From contig NZ_KK853997.1 in NCBI RefSeq assembly GCF_000696185.1, forward strand, positions 5,220,912 through 5,284,911: 64,000 nucleotides of DNA. Reading direction: 5' to 3'. Below, one piece after another: positions 8,309-17,022 of the stretch. Under the pieces are notes generated by a model that was given only the letters and a program-made list of their open reading frames with translations, was not told the DNA's origin and did no database searches. The stretch's first letter is position 1; the number at the start of each line of letters is the position of its first letter. This DNA is from Kitasatospora cheerisanensis KCTC 2395 (GTDB lineage: Bacteria > Actinomycetota > Actinomycetes > Streptomycetales > Streptomycetaceae). The position numbers were made by a program, and so were the translations under genes.

Positions 8309-8903
8309 CACGGGCAGCAGGCCTGTGTACCTGCCCGCCACCGACCCGATCCTGATGAAACTCATGGTCACCGGGCCGTTCGGCGTCGGGAAGACCACCT
8401 TCGTGCGCTCACTGTCGGAGATCCCGACGCTGCACACCGAGGAGACCATGACCGCCCAGGGCATCCCGGTCGACGACACCGCCCGGATCCCCGGCAAGAC
8501 CGCCACCACCGTCGCCGTCGACTTCGGACGGCTCACCCTGCCCGGCGGCGACCTCGTCCTCTACCTCTTCGGCACCCCCGGCCAGCGCCGCTTCCTCCCG
8601 CTCTGGGAGGACCTCGCCCGCGGCGCCCTCGGCGCGCTCGTCCTCGCCGACACCCGCCGGCTCGCCGACGCCTTCGACGCCATGGACCTCATCGAGGAAG
8701 CCGGCCTGCCCTACGCCGTCGCCGTCAACCGCTTCCCCGACACCCCGCCGATCGAACTCGACAAGATCCGCGCCGCGCTCGACCTCGACCCCGCGACCCC
8801 GCTGATCGAATGCGACGCCCGGGAACGCGAAGGCTGCCTGGACGCCCTGATCGCCCTCACCGAGCACGTCCTGGACCGCCTCCCCCAGGAGACCGCCCCA
8901 TGA
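8286..8903 (+). CDS. cvnD: Ras-like small GTPase CvnD
   Basis: A 205-residue small GTPase. Walker A is GPFGVGKTT (residues 30-38), followed by a switch region with an invariant-type Thr and the G3-like GTPGQRRF. The NKXD position is the divergent AVNRF. The GTG start lies inside cvnC, giving a 23-base overlap, and the stop overlaps the P450 start (ATGA). The conservon model makes this the nucleotide-dependent switch acting with the CvnB Roadblock protein at the membrane. Confidence 0.92.
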   Translation: MDFAPSSSTGSRPVYLPATDPILMKLMVTGPFGVGKTTFVRSLSEIPTLHTEETMTAQGIPVDDTARIPGKTATTVAVDFGRLTLPGGDLVLYLFGTPGQRRFLPLWEDLARGALGALVLADTRRLADAFDAMDLIEEAGLPYAVAVNRFPDTPPIELDKIRAALDLDPATPLIECDAREREGCLDALIALTEHVLDRLPQETAP

Positions 8904-10075
8904 CCCGCACCGCCCTCTACGGCCCGCAGTTCGCCGCCCGGCCGCACGACCACTACGCCCGGCTGCGCGACCGCGGACCGCTCGCCCCCGTCGAACTCGC
9001 CCCCGGCATCGACGCCTGGCTGGTCACCGACTACCACGTCGCCCTGGAGATCCTCCGCGACACCGACACCTGGACCCGCGACCCGCGCGCCTGGCAGGCC
9101 ACCCAGCCCGCCGACTCGCCGATCCTGCCGATGATGGGCTGGCGCCCCACCGCGCTGTTCTCCGACGGCGCCGCGCACGCCCGCTACCGGCAGGTCATCA
9201 CCGACAGCATCGGCATCCTCGAACCCCACCTGCTGCAACGCGACACCACCGCCGTCGCCGAACAGCTCATCGCCGAATTCGCCGGCACCGGCAAGGCCGA
9301 CCTGCTCGGCCAGTACGCCTACCGCGTCCCGCTGCTGATCCTCACCTCCTGGTACGGCGTCCCCGACCAGGACATCGACCGGATCAGCTCCGCGATCTAC
9401 CGCTCCTTCGAATCCTCCACCGGCGCCGCCGCCGCGTACGCCGACCTGGTCGCCGTCATCACCGGCCTGGTCGCCGAACGCCGCGCCGCACCCCGGCACG
9501 ACCTGATCTCCGCCTTCCTCAACCACCCGGCGCGACTCGCCGACGAGGAAGTCGTCCGGCACATCACGCTGACCCTGATGGCCGGCCACGAACCCACCGC
9601 CAACCTCACCGCCAACGCGCTGCTGCGGATGCTCTCCGACGACCGCTACGCCGGCTCGCTGCACAGCGGCGCGATGACCGCGCACGACGCGGTCAACGAA
9701 GTGCTCTGGAACGACCCCCCGCTGTCCAACTTCGCCCCGCACTACGCCCGGCGGAACATCGTCTTCCACGGCACCGCACTCGGACCCGACCAGCCCGTGC
9801 TGGTCTCCTACGCCTCCGCGAACGCGCAGGCCGCACTGCCCGCGAACGAGAGCGAGTCGCTCGGCGGCTCCTACGCGCACCTCGCCTGGGGCGCCGGCCC
9901 GCACCGCTGCCCCGCGAGGCAGCCCGCCGTGCTGATGGCCGTCACCGCGATCGAGTACCTCATCAGCCGCCTCACCGACCTCCGGCTCGCCGTCCCGGCG
10001 GACGAGATCCTCTGGCGCCCGGGGCCGGTCCACCGGGCCCTGGTCTCCCTGCCGGTGACGTTCACGGCGCTGTAG
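8900..10075 (+). CDS. cvnE: cytochrome P450 of conservon (CYP157-like, no EXXR)
   Basis: A 391-residue P450. The I-helix motif is AGHEPT (residues 228-233) and the haem loop is WGAGPHRCP with the thiolate Cys337. The K-helix, where P450s carry EXXR, reads NEVLW (E267 to W270), so the Arg is replaced by Trp. Streptomyces CYP157 enzymes are known for lacking EXXR, and this looks like that family. A frame open from 8810 exists, but the ATGA overlap with cvnD fixes the start. No ferredoxin gene is adjacent. The substrate is unknown. Confidence 0.9.
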   Translation: MTRTALYGPQFAARPHDHYARLRDRGPLAPVELAPGIDAWLVTDYHVALEILRDTDTWTRDPRAWQATQPADSPILPMMGWRPTALFSDGAAHARYRQVITDSIGILEPHLLQRDTTAVAEQLIAEFAGTGKADLLGQYAYRVPLLILTSWYGVPDQDIDRISSAIYRSFESSTGAAAAYADLVAVITGLVAERRAAPRHDLISAFLNHPARLADEEVVRHITLTLMAGHEPTANLTANALLRMLSDDRYAGSLHSGAMTAHDAVNEVLWNDPPLSNFAPHYARRNIVFHGTALGPDQPVLVSYASANAQAALPANESESLGGSYAHLAWGAGPHRCPARQPAVLMAVTAIEYLISRLTDLRLAVPADEILWRPGPVHRALVSLPVTFTAL

Positions 10076-10136
10076 GGGAGCGCACGGACAGCGGGTGCAC
10101 GACCAGGGGCGCGGGGCCCCCGGTCGGTGCGCTCCC
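10076..10136. terminator. bipartite bidirectional terminator
   Basis: An outer 10-bp stem (10076-10085 with 10127-10136) encloses an inner stem (CGACC at 10100-10104 with GGTCG at 10122-10126, continued by GGGG/CCCC). It fills the gap between the convergent P450 and AIM24-family genes and can serve both strands. Confidence 0.7.
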
Positions 10137-10145
10137 GGTCTCGCG

Positions 10146-11102
10146 CTACAGCCCGAAGCGGCGGCCGAGGTCGCCGAGGTTGCCCAGGTTGCCGAGGCCC
10201 GGGACGGCCTGGGCGGGCTGCTGGTGCGGGACGCCGGACTGTTCGCCGACGACGCCGACGGACCGCTCCGCCATGAGCGCCTCGGAGGACTGCATCAGCA
10301 CCTGGCCGGCGCCGATGAACTCGTACTGGTGCTCCTCGCCGCTCGCGCCGCCGATCCCGGTGAGGTGCCGGATGCCGCCGAGGACGCCGTGCAGGTAGCT
10401 GTGGTCGTAGTGGTGGCAGGGGGCGGGGCAGTCGGCCCAGCCGACCAGGGCCTGCGGGTCGACCCGGATCGGGGGTTCGACGAAGTGCACGGGGCCGTTG
10501 GAGGCGGCGACGAACTTGCCGGTGCCGATCAGGGTGAGGAAGCCGGGGATGATCGACTGCTTGAGCCGCAGGCTGGGTTCGAAGGCCAGCAGGTTGCCCG
10601 AACGGACCGTCAGGTTGCCGTCCTCCAGGTCGTACGAGTTGAGGTCGTACGCGCGGTCGGCGAGCAGCAGCTTGCCGCGGCCCTCGGCGACCACCCAGTC
10701 GGAGGCGTGCAGCGGGGAGTTGAAGTTCTGTTCGAGGACCCGGTCGAGGACGCCGCGGCCGATCCCGGAGAAGCGCATCTCGCCGTAGTAGGCGATCATC
10801 TTGCCCTTCTGCAGGTAGTACGCGCCGTTCAGGTCGACCGAGAAGCAGTACGGGTTGACGTTGTCGTCGGCGGGCAGCGAGTGCGGGTCCCAGACCTGCG
10901 GGCCCTCGCCGCCGGGCGCCTGGAGCAGCGGCGCCCCGAACTGCCCGCCCGGCGGCGGGAGCTGGGGGGCCGGCATGCCGACCTGGGTGGCCTGGTACGA
11001 CTGCTGGTACTGCTGCTGGGAGTACCCGGGCGGCGGGGCCTGCGGCGGGTACGGCGGCGGCTGCTGGCCGTACGGGTTGTTGGGCTGCGGGGGGTAGGAC
11101 AT
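10146..11102 (-). CDS. AIM24-family protein with Pro/Gln-rich N-terminus
   Basis: A 318-residue protein, last of three overlapping AIM24-family genes. Residues 1 to about 75 are Pro/Gln/Tyr-rich (MSYPPQPNNPYGQQPPPYPP) and probably disordered. The AIM24 beta-sandwich follows (CFSVDLNGAYYLQKGKMIAYYGEMRF to FIGAGQVLMQSSEAL), then a tail of repeated Gly-Leu-Gly-Asn steps. It contains an HHYDHSYLHG segment and two cysteines. The start at 11102 overlaps the upstream stop (ATGA) and excludes a longer open frame. AIM24 (DUF124) proteins have no agreed function in bacteria. Confidence 0.85.
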   Translation of the reverse strand: MSYPPQPNNPYGQQPPPYPPQAPPPGYSQQQYQQSYQATQVGMPAPQLPPPGGQFGAPLLQAPGGEGPQVWDPHSLPADDNVNPYCFSVDLNGAYYLQKGKMIAYYGEMRFSGIGRGVLDRVLEQNFNSPLHASDWVVAEGRGKLLLADRAYDLNSYDLEDGNLTVRSGNLLAFEPSLRLKQSIIPGFLTLIGTGKFVAASNGPVHFVEPPIRVDPQALVGWADCPAPCHHYDHSYLHGVLGGIRHLTGIGGASGEEHQYEFIGAGQVLMQSSEALMAERSVGVVGEQSGVPHQQPAQAVPGLGNLGNLGDLGRRFGL

Positions 11103-11752
11103 CAGAGCTTCACCTCGCTGGCCTGCACGTACACCATGCCCTGTCCGGAGAGTTCGAGCTGGAAGGCCTCGCCGGAGCCGCGTCCGATCATGTCGCGCCA
11201 ACCGAGGGCGCTGGAGAGCTTGTTGGTGACCTGGCCGCGGTGCGCGACGTAGGCCTGCGGGTCGACGTGGACGGGGAGGCCGGGGGAGATGGGGAGTTCG
11301 ACGACGCCGCCGTGGGCCATCACCGCGACCGCGCCCTTTCCGCTGAGCTGGGTGGTGAACAGGCCCTGGCCGGTGACCTGGCCGCGGACCACGCCCATCA
11401 GGCCGCCCTGCTGGCCCATGAACATGGTGGACTGCTGGAGGCTGCCCTCGAAGGCGAGCAGCCGGTCCGCCTCGACGTACAGGGTGTCGCCGACCAGGTC
11501 GATGACGTGGACGTGGTGCCCGCCGTGGCCGAACATCACGGTGCCGTGGCCCTCGACGGTCATCAGCGGGGTGTCCTCGTTGGCGACCCGGCGGCCGATC
11601 ATCGACATGACGCCGCCCTGACCGCCCATCAGGTTGGGCTGGAAGGTGACCTCGCCGGTGTAGCCGAGCATCGAGCCGCGCTGGGACAGGACCCGCTGGC
11701 CGGGCACGATCTGCGCCGACACCATCTTGTTGTTGATCCGGGTGAAGGCCAT
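11102..11752 (-). CDS. AIM24-family protein
   Basis: A 216-residue single-domain AIM24 (DUF124) protein and the middle gene of the trio. It opens with MAFTRINNKMVSAQIVPGQRVLSQRGSM and shows the family pattern of Gly-rich beta strands (GQGLFTTQLSGKGAVAVMAHGGVVELPI, VDPQAYVAHRGQV, LSGQGMVYVQASE). There is no signal peptide or membrane segment. Both ends overlap neighbours by ATGA junctions, so the three genes are one translationally coupled operon. Function is unknown. Confidence 0.88.
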   Translation of the reverse strand: MAFTRINNKMVSAQIVPGQRVLSQRGSMLGYTGEVTFQPNLMGGQGGVMSMIGRRVANEDTPLMTVEGHGTVMFGHGGHHVHVIDLVGDTLYVEADRLLAFEGSLQQSTMFMGQQGGLMGVVRGQVTGQGLFTTQLSGKGAVAVMAHGGVVELPISPGLPVHVDPQAYVAHRGQVTNKLSSALGWRDMIGRGSGEAFQLELSGQGMVYVQASEVKL

Positions 11753-12390
11753 CAGGCGTCGCCTCCGAAGGTCAGGCGCTCGGAGGGCTGGACGTACACC
11801 AGGCCCTCGCCGGTGAACTCGACCTGCATGGCCTCGCCGCCGCCCTCGCCGATCAGCGTGGTCCAGCCGGCGCCGGACTTGAGGGCGCGGTTCAGGTTGC
11901 CGGTGTGGGCGACGTACGCGCCCGGGTCGACGCGCAGCGGCAGGCCCTGGGCGACCCGCAGGATCACCGCCGGGCCGCGCGAGGTGACGGCGGCCCAGCC
12001 CTGGCCCTCGACCTTGGTGGTGAACAGGCCGTTGCCGCTCGCCATGCCGTTCAGGCCGGTGAAGGAGGTGCCGGTGCGCAGCGTCGCCTCGGTGCAGAGC
12101 AGGTTGTCGGACTCGACGAACAGCGTCTCGCCGTTCAGCCGGACCAGATTGATCTCGGTGGCCTGGTCGGCGAAGAAGCAGGTGCCCTGCCCCTTCACCT
12201 CCATGACCTCCATGCGCTCGCCGGTGAGCCGGCGGGTGACCATGCCGCGCAGGCCGTCGCCGCCACCGGAGAGCTTCTTGAAGCCCATCTGTCCGGTGTA
12301 GGCGACCATCGAGCCGTTGCGTGCCTTGACGGTGTCCCCGGCGAGATCGACGGCGAGGACCTTTGACCCCTGGAGTCGGAACTGTGCCAC
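11752..12390 (-). CDS. AIM24-family protein, first gene of trio
   Basis: A 212-residue AIM24 (DUF124) protein, clearly paralogous to the next gene downstream. They share NGLFTTKVEGQGWAAV versus QGLFTTQLSGKGAVAV, the VDPGAYVAHTGNL versus VDPQAYVAHRGQV motif and the ending GEGLVYVQPSE. It starts MAQFRLQGSKVLAVDLAGD. It is the promoter-proximal gene; the 94-base gap upstream has a GTACC/GGTAC inverted repeat but no clear promoter. The role is unknown. Confidence 0.88.
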   Translation of the reverse strand: MAQFRLQGSKVLAVDLAGDTVKARNGSMVAYTGQMGFKKLSGGGDGLRGMVTRRLTGERMEVMEVKGQGTCFFADQATEINLVRLNGETLFVESDNLLCTEATLRTGTSFTGLNGMASGNGLFTTKVEGQGWAAVTSRGPAVILRVAQGLPLRVDPGAYVAHTGNLNRALKSGAGWTTLIGEGGGEAMQVEFTGEGLVYVQPSERLTFGGDA

Positions 12391-12484
12391 GTCCGGGAAT
12401 GTAGCGGCCCCCGCCCCGGTGTGGGGAGGGGGCCGGGGCGGGCTGGTACCCGTTCGGTACGAAACCCGGACATCGGACGCGGCG

Positions 12485-13261
12485 TCAGGCGGCCTGCGGG
12501 AGCGCCCCCGCGGAGGTCTCGACCTCCAGCAGCGAGGCGGAGTGGCGCTCGGCCTCGAAGGCGGCGCGGCCGCCGCGCAGGCCGAACAGCCGCTTGGAGA
12601 GCATGATCCAGAGCACCGCGGCGATGTTCAGCAGCAGCGTGCAGATCTTCAACGCGCTGACGTGCTCGCTCAGTTCGTAGCCCTCCAGGGGCAGGAACAT
12701 GGCGGTGGCGACCACGGTCAGGTACTCGGCCCAGCGGTGCCCCCACCACAGGCCGAACGCCTCGACGATCTCGATCAGCGCGTAGACGACCAGCGCGACG
12801 GCGACGTAGACCAGCGTGTTGTGCCGGTACTCGAAGGTCTTGCGGATGGTGTCGACGATCGGCGAGTGGTCGAGGTCGTAGTGGAAGTGGTCGGTGACCG
12901 GCTTGAAGACGGTGAGGTTCTCGTCGAAGATCCGGCGGACCGCGTCCTGGCTGTTGGAGAACTTCCACACCGCCCAGGCCGCGACCACGATCAGCAGCCC
13001 GCGCAGCAGCCGCTCGACGGCGAGGAAGCGCAGGATGAACAGGTCGCGCAGGGCCTTGCCCCGGGGCACCAGCGGGGCGTCCTCGGCGGGGCCGGAGCCG
13101 TGCGGCTCGCCGAGTGCGAAGTCGCCGCAGCGCAGGCAGCGCCAGGCGGTGCCGAGGGCGGTGGCGGCGTGCAGCCGCTCGCGCAGGTCGGTCTCGTCGG
13201 GCGCGTAGGTGATGTGGCCGCGCCGGGCACAGGTGTGCCGGTCCCAGTCTCGTTTCCGCAT
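12485..13261 (-). CDS. DUF2127 family membrane protein
   Basis: A 258-residue protein with an N-terminal cytoplasmic segment carrying a Cys/His pattern (C11, H15 and CLRCGD near residue 43) that could bind metal. About four membrane helices follow (LLRGLLIVVAAWAVW, LVYVAVALVVYALIEIVEAFGLWW, YLTVVATAMFLPLEGYEL, ICTLLLNIAAVLWIMLSKRLFGLR). The helices match the DUF2127 family of uncharacterised membrane proteins. The C-terminal 25 residues are polar. It is divergent from the DUF3817 gene. Function is unknown. Confidence 0.85.
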   Translation of the reverse strand: MRKRDWDRHTCARRGHITYAPDETDLRERLHAATALGTAWRCLRCGDFALGEPHGSGPAEDAPLVPRGKALRDLFILRFLAVERLLRGLLIVVAAWAVWKFSNSQDAVRRIFDENLTVFKPVTDHFHYDLDHSPIVDTIRKTFEYRHNTLVYVAVALVVYALIEIVEAFGLWWGHRWAEYLTVVATAMFLPLEGYELSEHVSALKICTLLLNIAAVLWIMLSKRLFGLRGGRAAFEAERHSASLLEVETSAGALPQAA

Positions 13262-13425
13262 GGTGTGCTTCCCCCGTCGGTCCGCGGGCCTGGCGGTCAG
13301 GCCGCGCGCAGCACAGCAGGATAGGGGGTCCGGGGTCGGCTCAGGAGGCGGGTCGGTGATAATAGGCCTGGTTTGTGCATCCGTTCACAAGCCCAGCCGC
13401 CCGCCGTGCCCTGTGAGGAATCCCC

Positions 13426-13749
13426 GTGAAGAGCATCGCCGCCGTCCACCGCCTGCGCCTGGTCTCCGGGCCCGAGGGCCTGTCGTTCATCCTGCTGCTG
13501 GTCTGCTCGGTGCTGAAGCGCACCACCAGCTTCAACGGCGTCCCGGTGATGGGCGCGATCCACGGCGCGCTGTTCGTGCTGTACGTGATCTTCCTGGTGC
13601 TGGCGTACCAGGCCCGCCGCTGGGAGCCGAAGCGCGCGCTGGTGCTGTTCGTGCTGTCGGTGCTGCCCACCGGCGGCTTCTTCGCCGAGCGGATGCTGGC
13701 CAAGGAGGAGCGCGGTGAGTTGGACGCCGCGGAGCCGGCGACCGCCTGA
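13426..13749 (+). CDS. DUF3817 family membrane protein
   Basis: A 107-residue protein with three membrane helices (LSFILLLVCSVL, GAIHGALFVLYVIFLVLAY, ALVLFVLSVLPTGGFFAE). The IHG motif followed by PTG at the third helix fits DUF3817. It is a paralogue of the gene at 16506-16835, and both end in EPATA. The 164-base upstream gap contains a potential promoter but nothing I can fix. Function is unknown. Confidence 0.88.
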   Translation: MKSIAAVHRLRLVSGPEGLSFILLLVCSVLKRTTSFNGVPVMGAIHGALFVLYVIFLVLAYQARRWEPKRALVLFVLSVLPTGGFFAERMLAKEERGELDAAEPATA

Positions 13750-13765
13750 CGGCGGAACGTGGTGC

Positions 13766-13804
13766 GCGGCGGTCGGGCCTCCTCGTGAGAGGCCCGACCG
13801 CCGC
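13766..13804. terminator. bidirectional terminator
   Basis: A perfect 16-bp stem (13766-13781 with 13789-13804) and a 7-base loop between the convergent DUF3817 and M4 metalloprotease genes. Confidence 0.85.
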
Positions 13805-13830
13805 GGGCTTTGTGCGCTACCCGGTGGGGG

Positions 13831-15483
13831 TCAGCTGACGTTGACGCCGGTCCAGGCGGCCGCGACCGCGTTGTACTGGGTCGAGCCGGAGCCGTACAGG
13901 TCCTTCGCCGCGTTCAGGGTCGCGGTGCGCGCGGCCTTGTAGTTGGTGGTGGAGGTCATGTAGACCGTCAGCGCCCGGTACCAGATCTGGGTGGCCTGGG
14001 CCCGCCCGATGCCGGTGACGGCGGCGCCGTTGTAGGTCGGCGAGTTGTAGCTGACGCCGTTGATGGTCTTCGCGCCGCTGCCCTCGGCCAGCAGGTAGAA
14101 GAAGTGGTTGGCGACGCCGGACGAGTAGTGGACGTCCTTGTTGCCGACCGTGGAGGACCAGTAGTCCGCGGACGCGCCGTCCTTGGAGGGCTTGTCCATG
14201 TAGCGCAGCGGCGTGCCGTTGCCGTTGATGTTGATCAGCTCGCCGATCAGGTAGTCCGGCACGTCCTTCGACAGGTTGGCGTAGAACTCCACCATCGAGC
14301 CGAAGATGTCCGAGGTCGCCTCGTTCAGGCCGCCGGACTCGCCCGAGTAGTTCAGGCCGGCGGTGTTGGAGGTGACGCCGTGGCTCATCTCGTGGCCGGA
14401 GACGTCCAGTTCGGTCAGCGGGTGGGTGTTGCCCGAGCCGTCGCCGTAGGTCATGCAGAAGCAGCTGTCGTCCCAGAACGCGTTGACGTAGTTGCTGCCG
14501 TAGTGGACCCGGCTGTACGCGCCGACACCGTCGTTGCGGATGCCGCTGCGGCCGAAGGTGTTCTTGTAGAAGTCCCAGGTGACGGCCGCGCCGTACTGGG
14601 CGTCCACGGCCGCGGACTCGCCGTTGGAGGCGGCGCCGGAGCCCCAGGTGTTGGTGGTCTTCGAGTAGACCGTGCCCTTGCCGGAGGTCTTGCCGGCCAG
14701 GGTCGAGGTGTACTGGCCGCCGCGGGTGGCGTCCTTCAGCGTGTAGGTGCTGCCGGACAGCGTGGTGGTCAGCGAGACGCTGCCGACGAAGACGCCGTTG
14801 CCGGTGCCGGTCGCGTTGGCGGTCTGCACCTCCTCGTGGGCGGACAGGACCGCGCCGCTGTCGGCGTCGGTGACCAGCAGCTGGCGGCTCGGGGTGCCGT
14901 CGGCGCGCATGCCCTCGACGGTGGTGCGGTAGGCCAGGCGCGGGGCGCCGTCGGCGGCCCAGATGACCAGCTCGGCGTTGCCGCTGGCACCGGTGACGGA
15001 GGTGAGGGCGGCCTCGTCGGCGTCCTTGGATATGCCGACGGTGGACTGCACCGCGCCGGTCGCCTTGCTCGCGGCCTGAGCGGCCGTCAGCTTCGGGCTC
15101 AGCGAGGCGGGCGCCAGGGTGCCGGCGACGGCCTTGTCGGAGGACTTGACCTTGCCCTTGGCGTCCTGGTGCACGACCAGGTCGCCGCCGAGCACGGGAA
15201 GCCCGTCGTAGGTGCGCTCGTAGCGGAGGTGGCGGGTGCCGTCGGCGTCGACGATGGCGTCCTTGACCACCAGCTTCTCCTGGGCGCCCAGGCCCAGGGC
15301 CTTTGCGGCGGAGGGGGCCTGCGCGGCGGCCAGCGCCAGCAGTTCACCGCGGTGCTGGCCCGCGGAGTTCTGGGCGGCGGCCGGGTTCGGGGCGGCCTGT
15401 GCGATCCCGGCACTCACCTGGATCGCACCGGCCAGCAGGGCCGAGGCAGAGAGAACGGCTCCGACAGCGAGCTTTCGCTTCAC
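13831..15483 (-). CDS. secreted M4-family (thermolysin-like) metalloprotease
   Basis: A 550-residue preproenzyme. A signal peptide spans residues 1 to about 30 (MKRKLAVGAVLSASALLAGA, then AQAA). A propeptide of FTP/PepSY type follows (RYERTYDGLPVLGGDLVVH). The catalytic domain has the zinc site HEMSH (H364, E365, H368) and the third ligand E388 in GLNEATSD, giving the exact gluzincin spacing, plus DVHYSSGVANHFF carrying the transition-state His. The C-terminal helical domain ends NAVAAAWTGVNVS. It is secreted and probably nutritional or developmental. It sits between two DUF3817 genes. Confidence 0.95.
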   Translation of the reverse strand: MKRKLAVGAVLSASALLAGAIQVSAGIAQAAPNPAAAQNSAGQHRGELLALAAAQAPSAAKALGLGAQEKLVVKDAIVDADGTRHLRYERTYDGLPVLGGDLVVHQDAKGKVKSSDKAVAGTLAPASLSPKLTAAQAASKATGAVQSTVGISKDADEAALTSVTGASGNAELVIWAADGAPRLAYRTTVEGMRADGTPSRQLLVTDADSGAVLSAHEEVQTANATGTGNGVFVGSVSLTTTLSGSTYTLKDATRGGQYTSTLAGKTSGKGTVYSKTTNTWGSGAASNGESAAVDAQYGAAVTWDFYKNTFGRSGIRNDGVGAYSRVHYGSNYVNAFWDDSCFCMTYGDGSGNTHPLTELDVSGHEMSHGVTSNTAGLNYSGESGGLNEATSDIFGSMVEFYANLSKDVPDYLIGELININGNGTPLRYMDKPSKDGASADYWSSTVGNKDVHYSSGVANHFFYLLAEGSGAKTINGVSYNSPTYNGAAVTGIGRAQATQIWYRALTVYMTSTTNYKAARTATLNAAKDLYGSGSTQYNAVAAAWTGVNVS

Positions 15484-15945
15484 GTACGGGTTCCTTCCGG
15501 ATCAACCGCAAGCGCGGTTCGCACCTCGTTCCGGGGCACCGGGGGTCAGTGCCTGCTGGGGCGGAGACGGGTGCTGACGTGCAGCTCCGTGCGGTCAGGC
15601 GACGGTCGCCGGTGGGGTGGGGCCGGCTGCGTCGAACGGGGCTGGGCAGAAGCATGACAACGGTTCAAATCCCGGAACAGCACCCCGGCAACTATTGGCA
15701 AACTCTCGCCAGCGCCCCGGCAATGGAACGGTCAGGAAATCGGAGGTTTCACTGCGAACCACGCCGTGCGGACTGGGATGCGGCCCAACTCCCGTGCTTT
15801 CACTGAATAGTGACGGAATATGCGGTGTAAAAGGCCGCCGCGCCCCGGCGGTTGTCTGTTTGGCGCGATCCCGCCAACAAGCGGGCCTTGTCCACCATCG
15901 TGGACACCTGCTACCCCCGTCCCGCCCCGCGGGTACGGTGGGGGC
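15484..15945. promoter_or_regulatory. divergent promoter region, protease / MarR
   Basis: A 462-base gap with lower G+C than its surroundings between divergent genes. It holds an inverted repeat TTGGCG-N6-CGCCAA at 15860-15877 and the palindrome at 15889-15906 listed separately. A TACGGT hexamer at 15934-15939 lies 6 bases before the MarR GTG, fitting a leaderless start. No credible gene is present. Confidence 0.45.
15889..15906. promoter_or_regulatory. candidate MarR operator
   Basis: A perfect palindrome TGTCCAC-N4-GTGGACA, centred about 50 bases before the MarR start. Its position and symmetry fit an autoregulatory winged-helix dimer site; binding is inferred. Confidence 0.4.
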
Positions 15946-16485
15946 GTGCCCAAGCCCCTCGCCCTCGACTTCGACCCGATCGCCCGCGCCGACGAGCTCT
16001 GGACCCGTCGCTGGGGCAGCGTGCCGGCCATGGCGGCGATCACCTCGGTGATGCGCGCCCACCAGATCCTGCTCTCCCGGGTCGACGCCGTGGTCAAGCC
16101 CTACGGCCTGACCTTCGCCCGCTACGAGGCCCTGGTGCTGCTCACCTTCAGCCGCTCCGGCGAGCTCCCGCTGTCCAAGATCGGCGAGCGGCTGATGGTC
16201 CACCCGACCAGCGTCACCAACACCGTCGACCGCCTGGAGCGCGCCGGACTCGTCGCCCGCCGCCCCAACCCGCTCGACGGCCGCGGCGTCCTCGCCGCCA
16301 TCACCGACCGCGGCCGCGAGGTCGTCGAACGCGCCACCCGCGAGCTGATGGCCGTCGAATTCGGCCTGGAGGGCTACGACGAGGACGCCTGCCGCGAGGT
16401 GTTCGACCTGCTGCGCCCGCTGCGGGTCGCCGCCGGCGACTTCGACCTGCCGCACCAGGAGGGCCCCGGCCGGGAACGGGCGTAG
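15946..16485 (+). CDS. MarR family transcriptional regulator
   Basis: A 179-residue winged-helix regulator beginning VPKPLALDFDPIARADELW. The HTH core is LPLSKIGERLMVHPTSVTNTVDRLERAGLVARRPNPLDGRGVLAAITDRG. The frame is open to 15820, but GTG at 15946 matches the homologue I recall and lies next to a TACGGT -10-like box. The stop is 20 bases before a DUF3817 gene, so the two are probably co-transcribed. As I recall, the same MarR-DUF3817-icmA order is found in S. coelicolor. The ligand is unknown. Confidence 0.9.
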   Translation: MPKPLALDFDPIARADELWTRRWGSVPAMAAITSVMRAHQILLSRVDAVVKPYGLTFARYEALVLLTFSRSGELPLSKIGERLMVHPTSVTNTVDRLERAGLVARRPNPLDGRGVLAAITDRGREVVERATRELMAVEFGLEGYDEDACREVFDLLRPLRVAAGDFDLPHQEGPGRERA

Positions 16486-16505
16486 GGCCGGTTACCCTCG
16501 ATGCC

Positions 16506-16835
16506 ATGAAGCAGAGTGTGCTGACCCGCTACCGTGCCATGGCCTACATCACCGGCGTCCTCCTGATCCTGCTCACCGTCGGGGTGATCGCCAAGTACGC
16601 CCTGGACATGTCGGGCGCCGCGGGCTTCACCACCGCCGTCGGCATCGCGCACGGCTGGCTGTACGTCGTCTACCTGGTGCTCGCCTTCGACCTCGGCACC
16701 AAGGCCAAGTGGCCGATCGGCAAGCTCGCCTGGGTCCTGCTGGCCGGCACCATTCCCACCGCCGTGTTCTTCGTCGAGCGCAAGGTCAGCCGCGACGTCG
16801 CCCCGCTGATCGCCGCGGAGCCGGCCACCGCCTGA
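16506..16835 (+). CDS. DUF3817 family membrane protein
   Basis: A 109-residue three-helix membrane protein (MAYITGVLLILLTVGVIAKYAL, GIAHGWLYVVYLVLAFDL, LAWVLLAGTIPTAVFFVERKV). It parallels the DUF3817 protein at 13426 (IHG/AHG, LP/IPT, FFxE) and is joined to the upstream MarR gene. The start is an ATG five bases after another, out-of-frame ATG. Function is unknown. Confidence 0.88.
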   Translation: MKQSVLTRYRAMAYITGVLLILLTVGVIAKYALDMSGAAGFTTAVGIAHGWLYVVYLVLAFDLGTKAKWPIGKLAWVLLAGTIPTAVFFVERKVSRDVAPLIAAEPATA

Positions 16836-16859
16836 CGGCCCCGCCGCACCGACTCTGCC

Positions 16860-16890
16860 GGGCGCCCCTCCCGAAACGGGAGGGGCGCCC
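16860..16890 (+). terminator. hairpin terminator
   Basis: A perfect 14-bp GC-rich stem with an AAA loop (16860-16873 with 16877-16890), followed by TTC, after the DUF3817 gene. Confidence 0.85.
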
Positions 16891-17022
16891 TTCGCATGTC
16901 CGGGGCGCGTCCGGGGGGACGGCCATCGACAGGTAGTAGGACGTCCGAGTAAATTAGTAGGACATCCAAGTAGTTGTGCCGTCCACCCACCGGGGCGGCC
17001 GCACGGAGCGGAGTCGGAGCCG

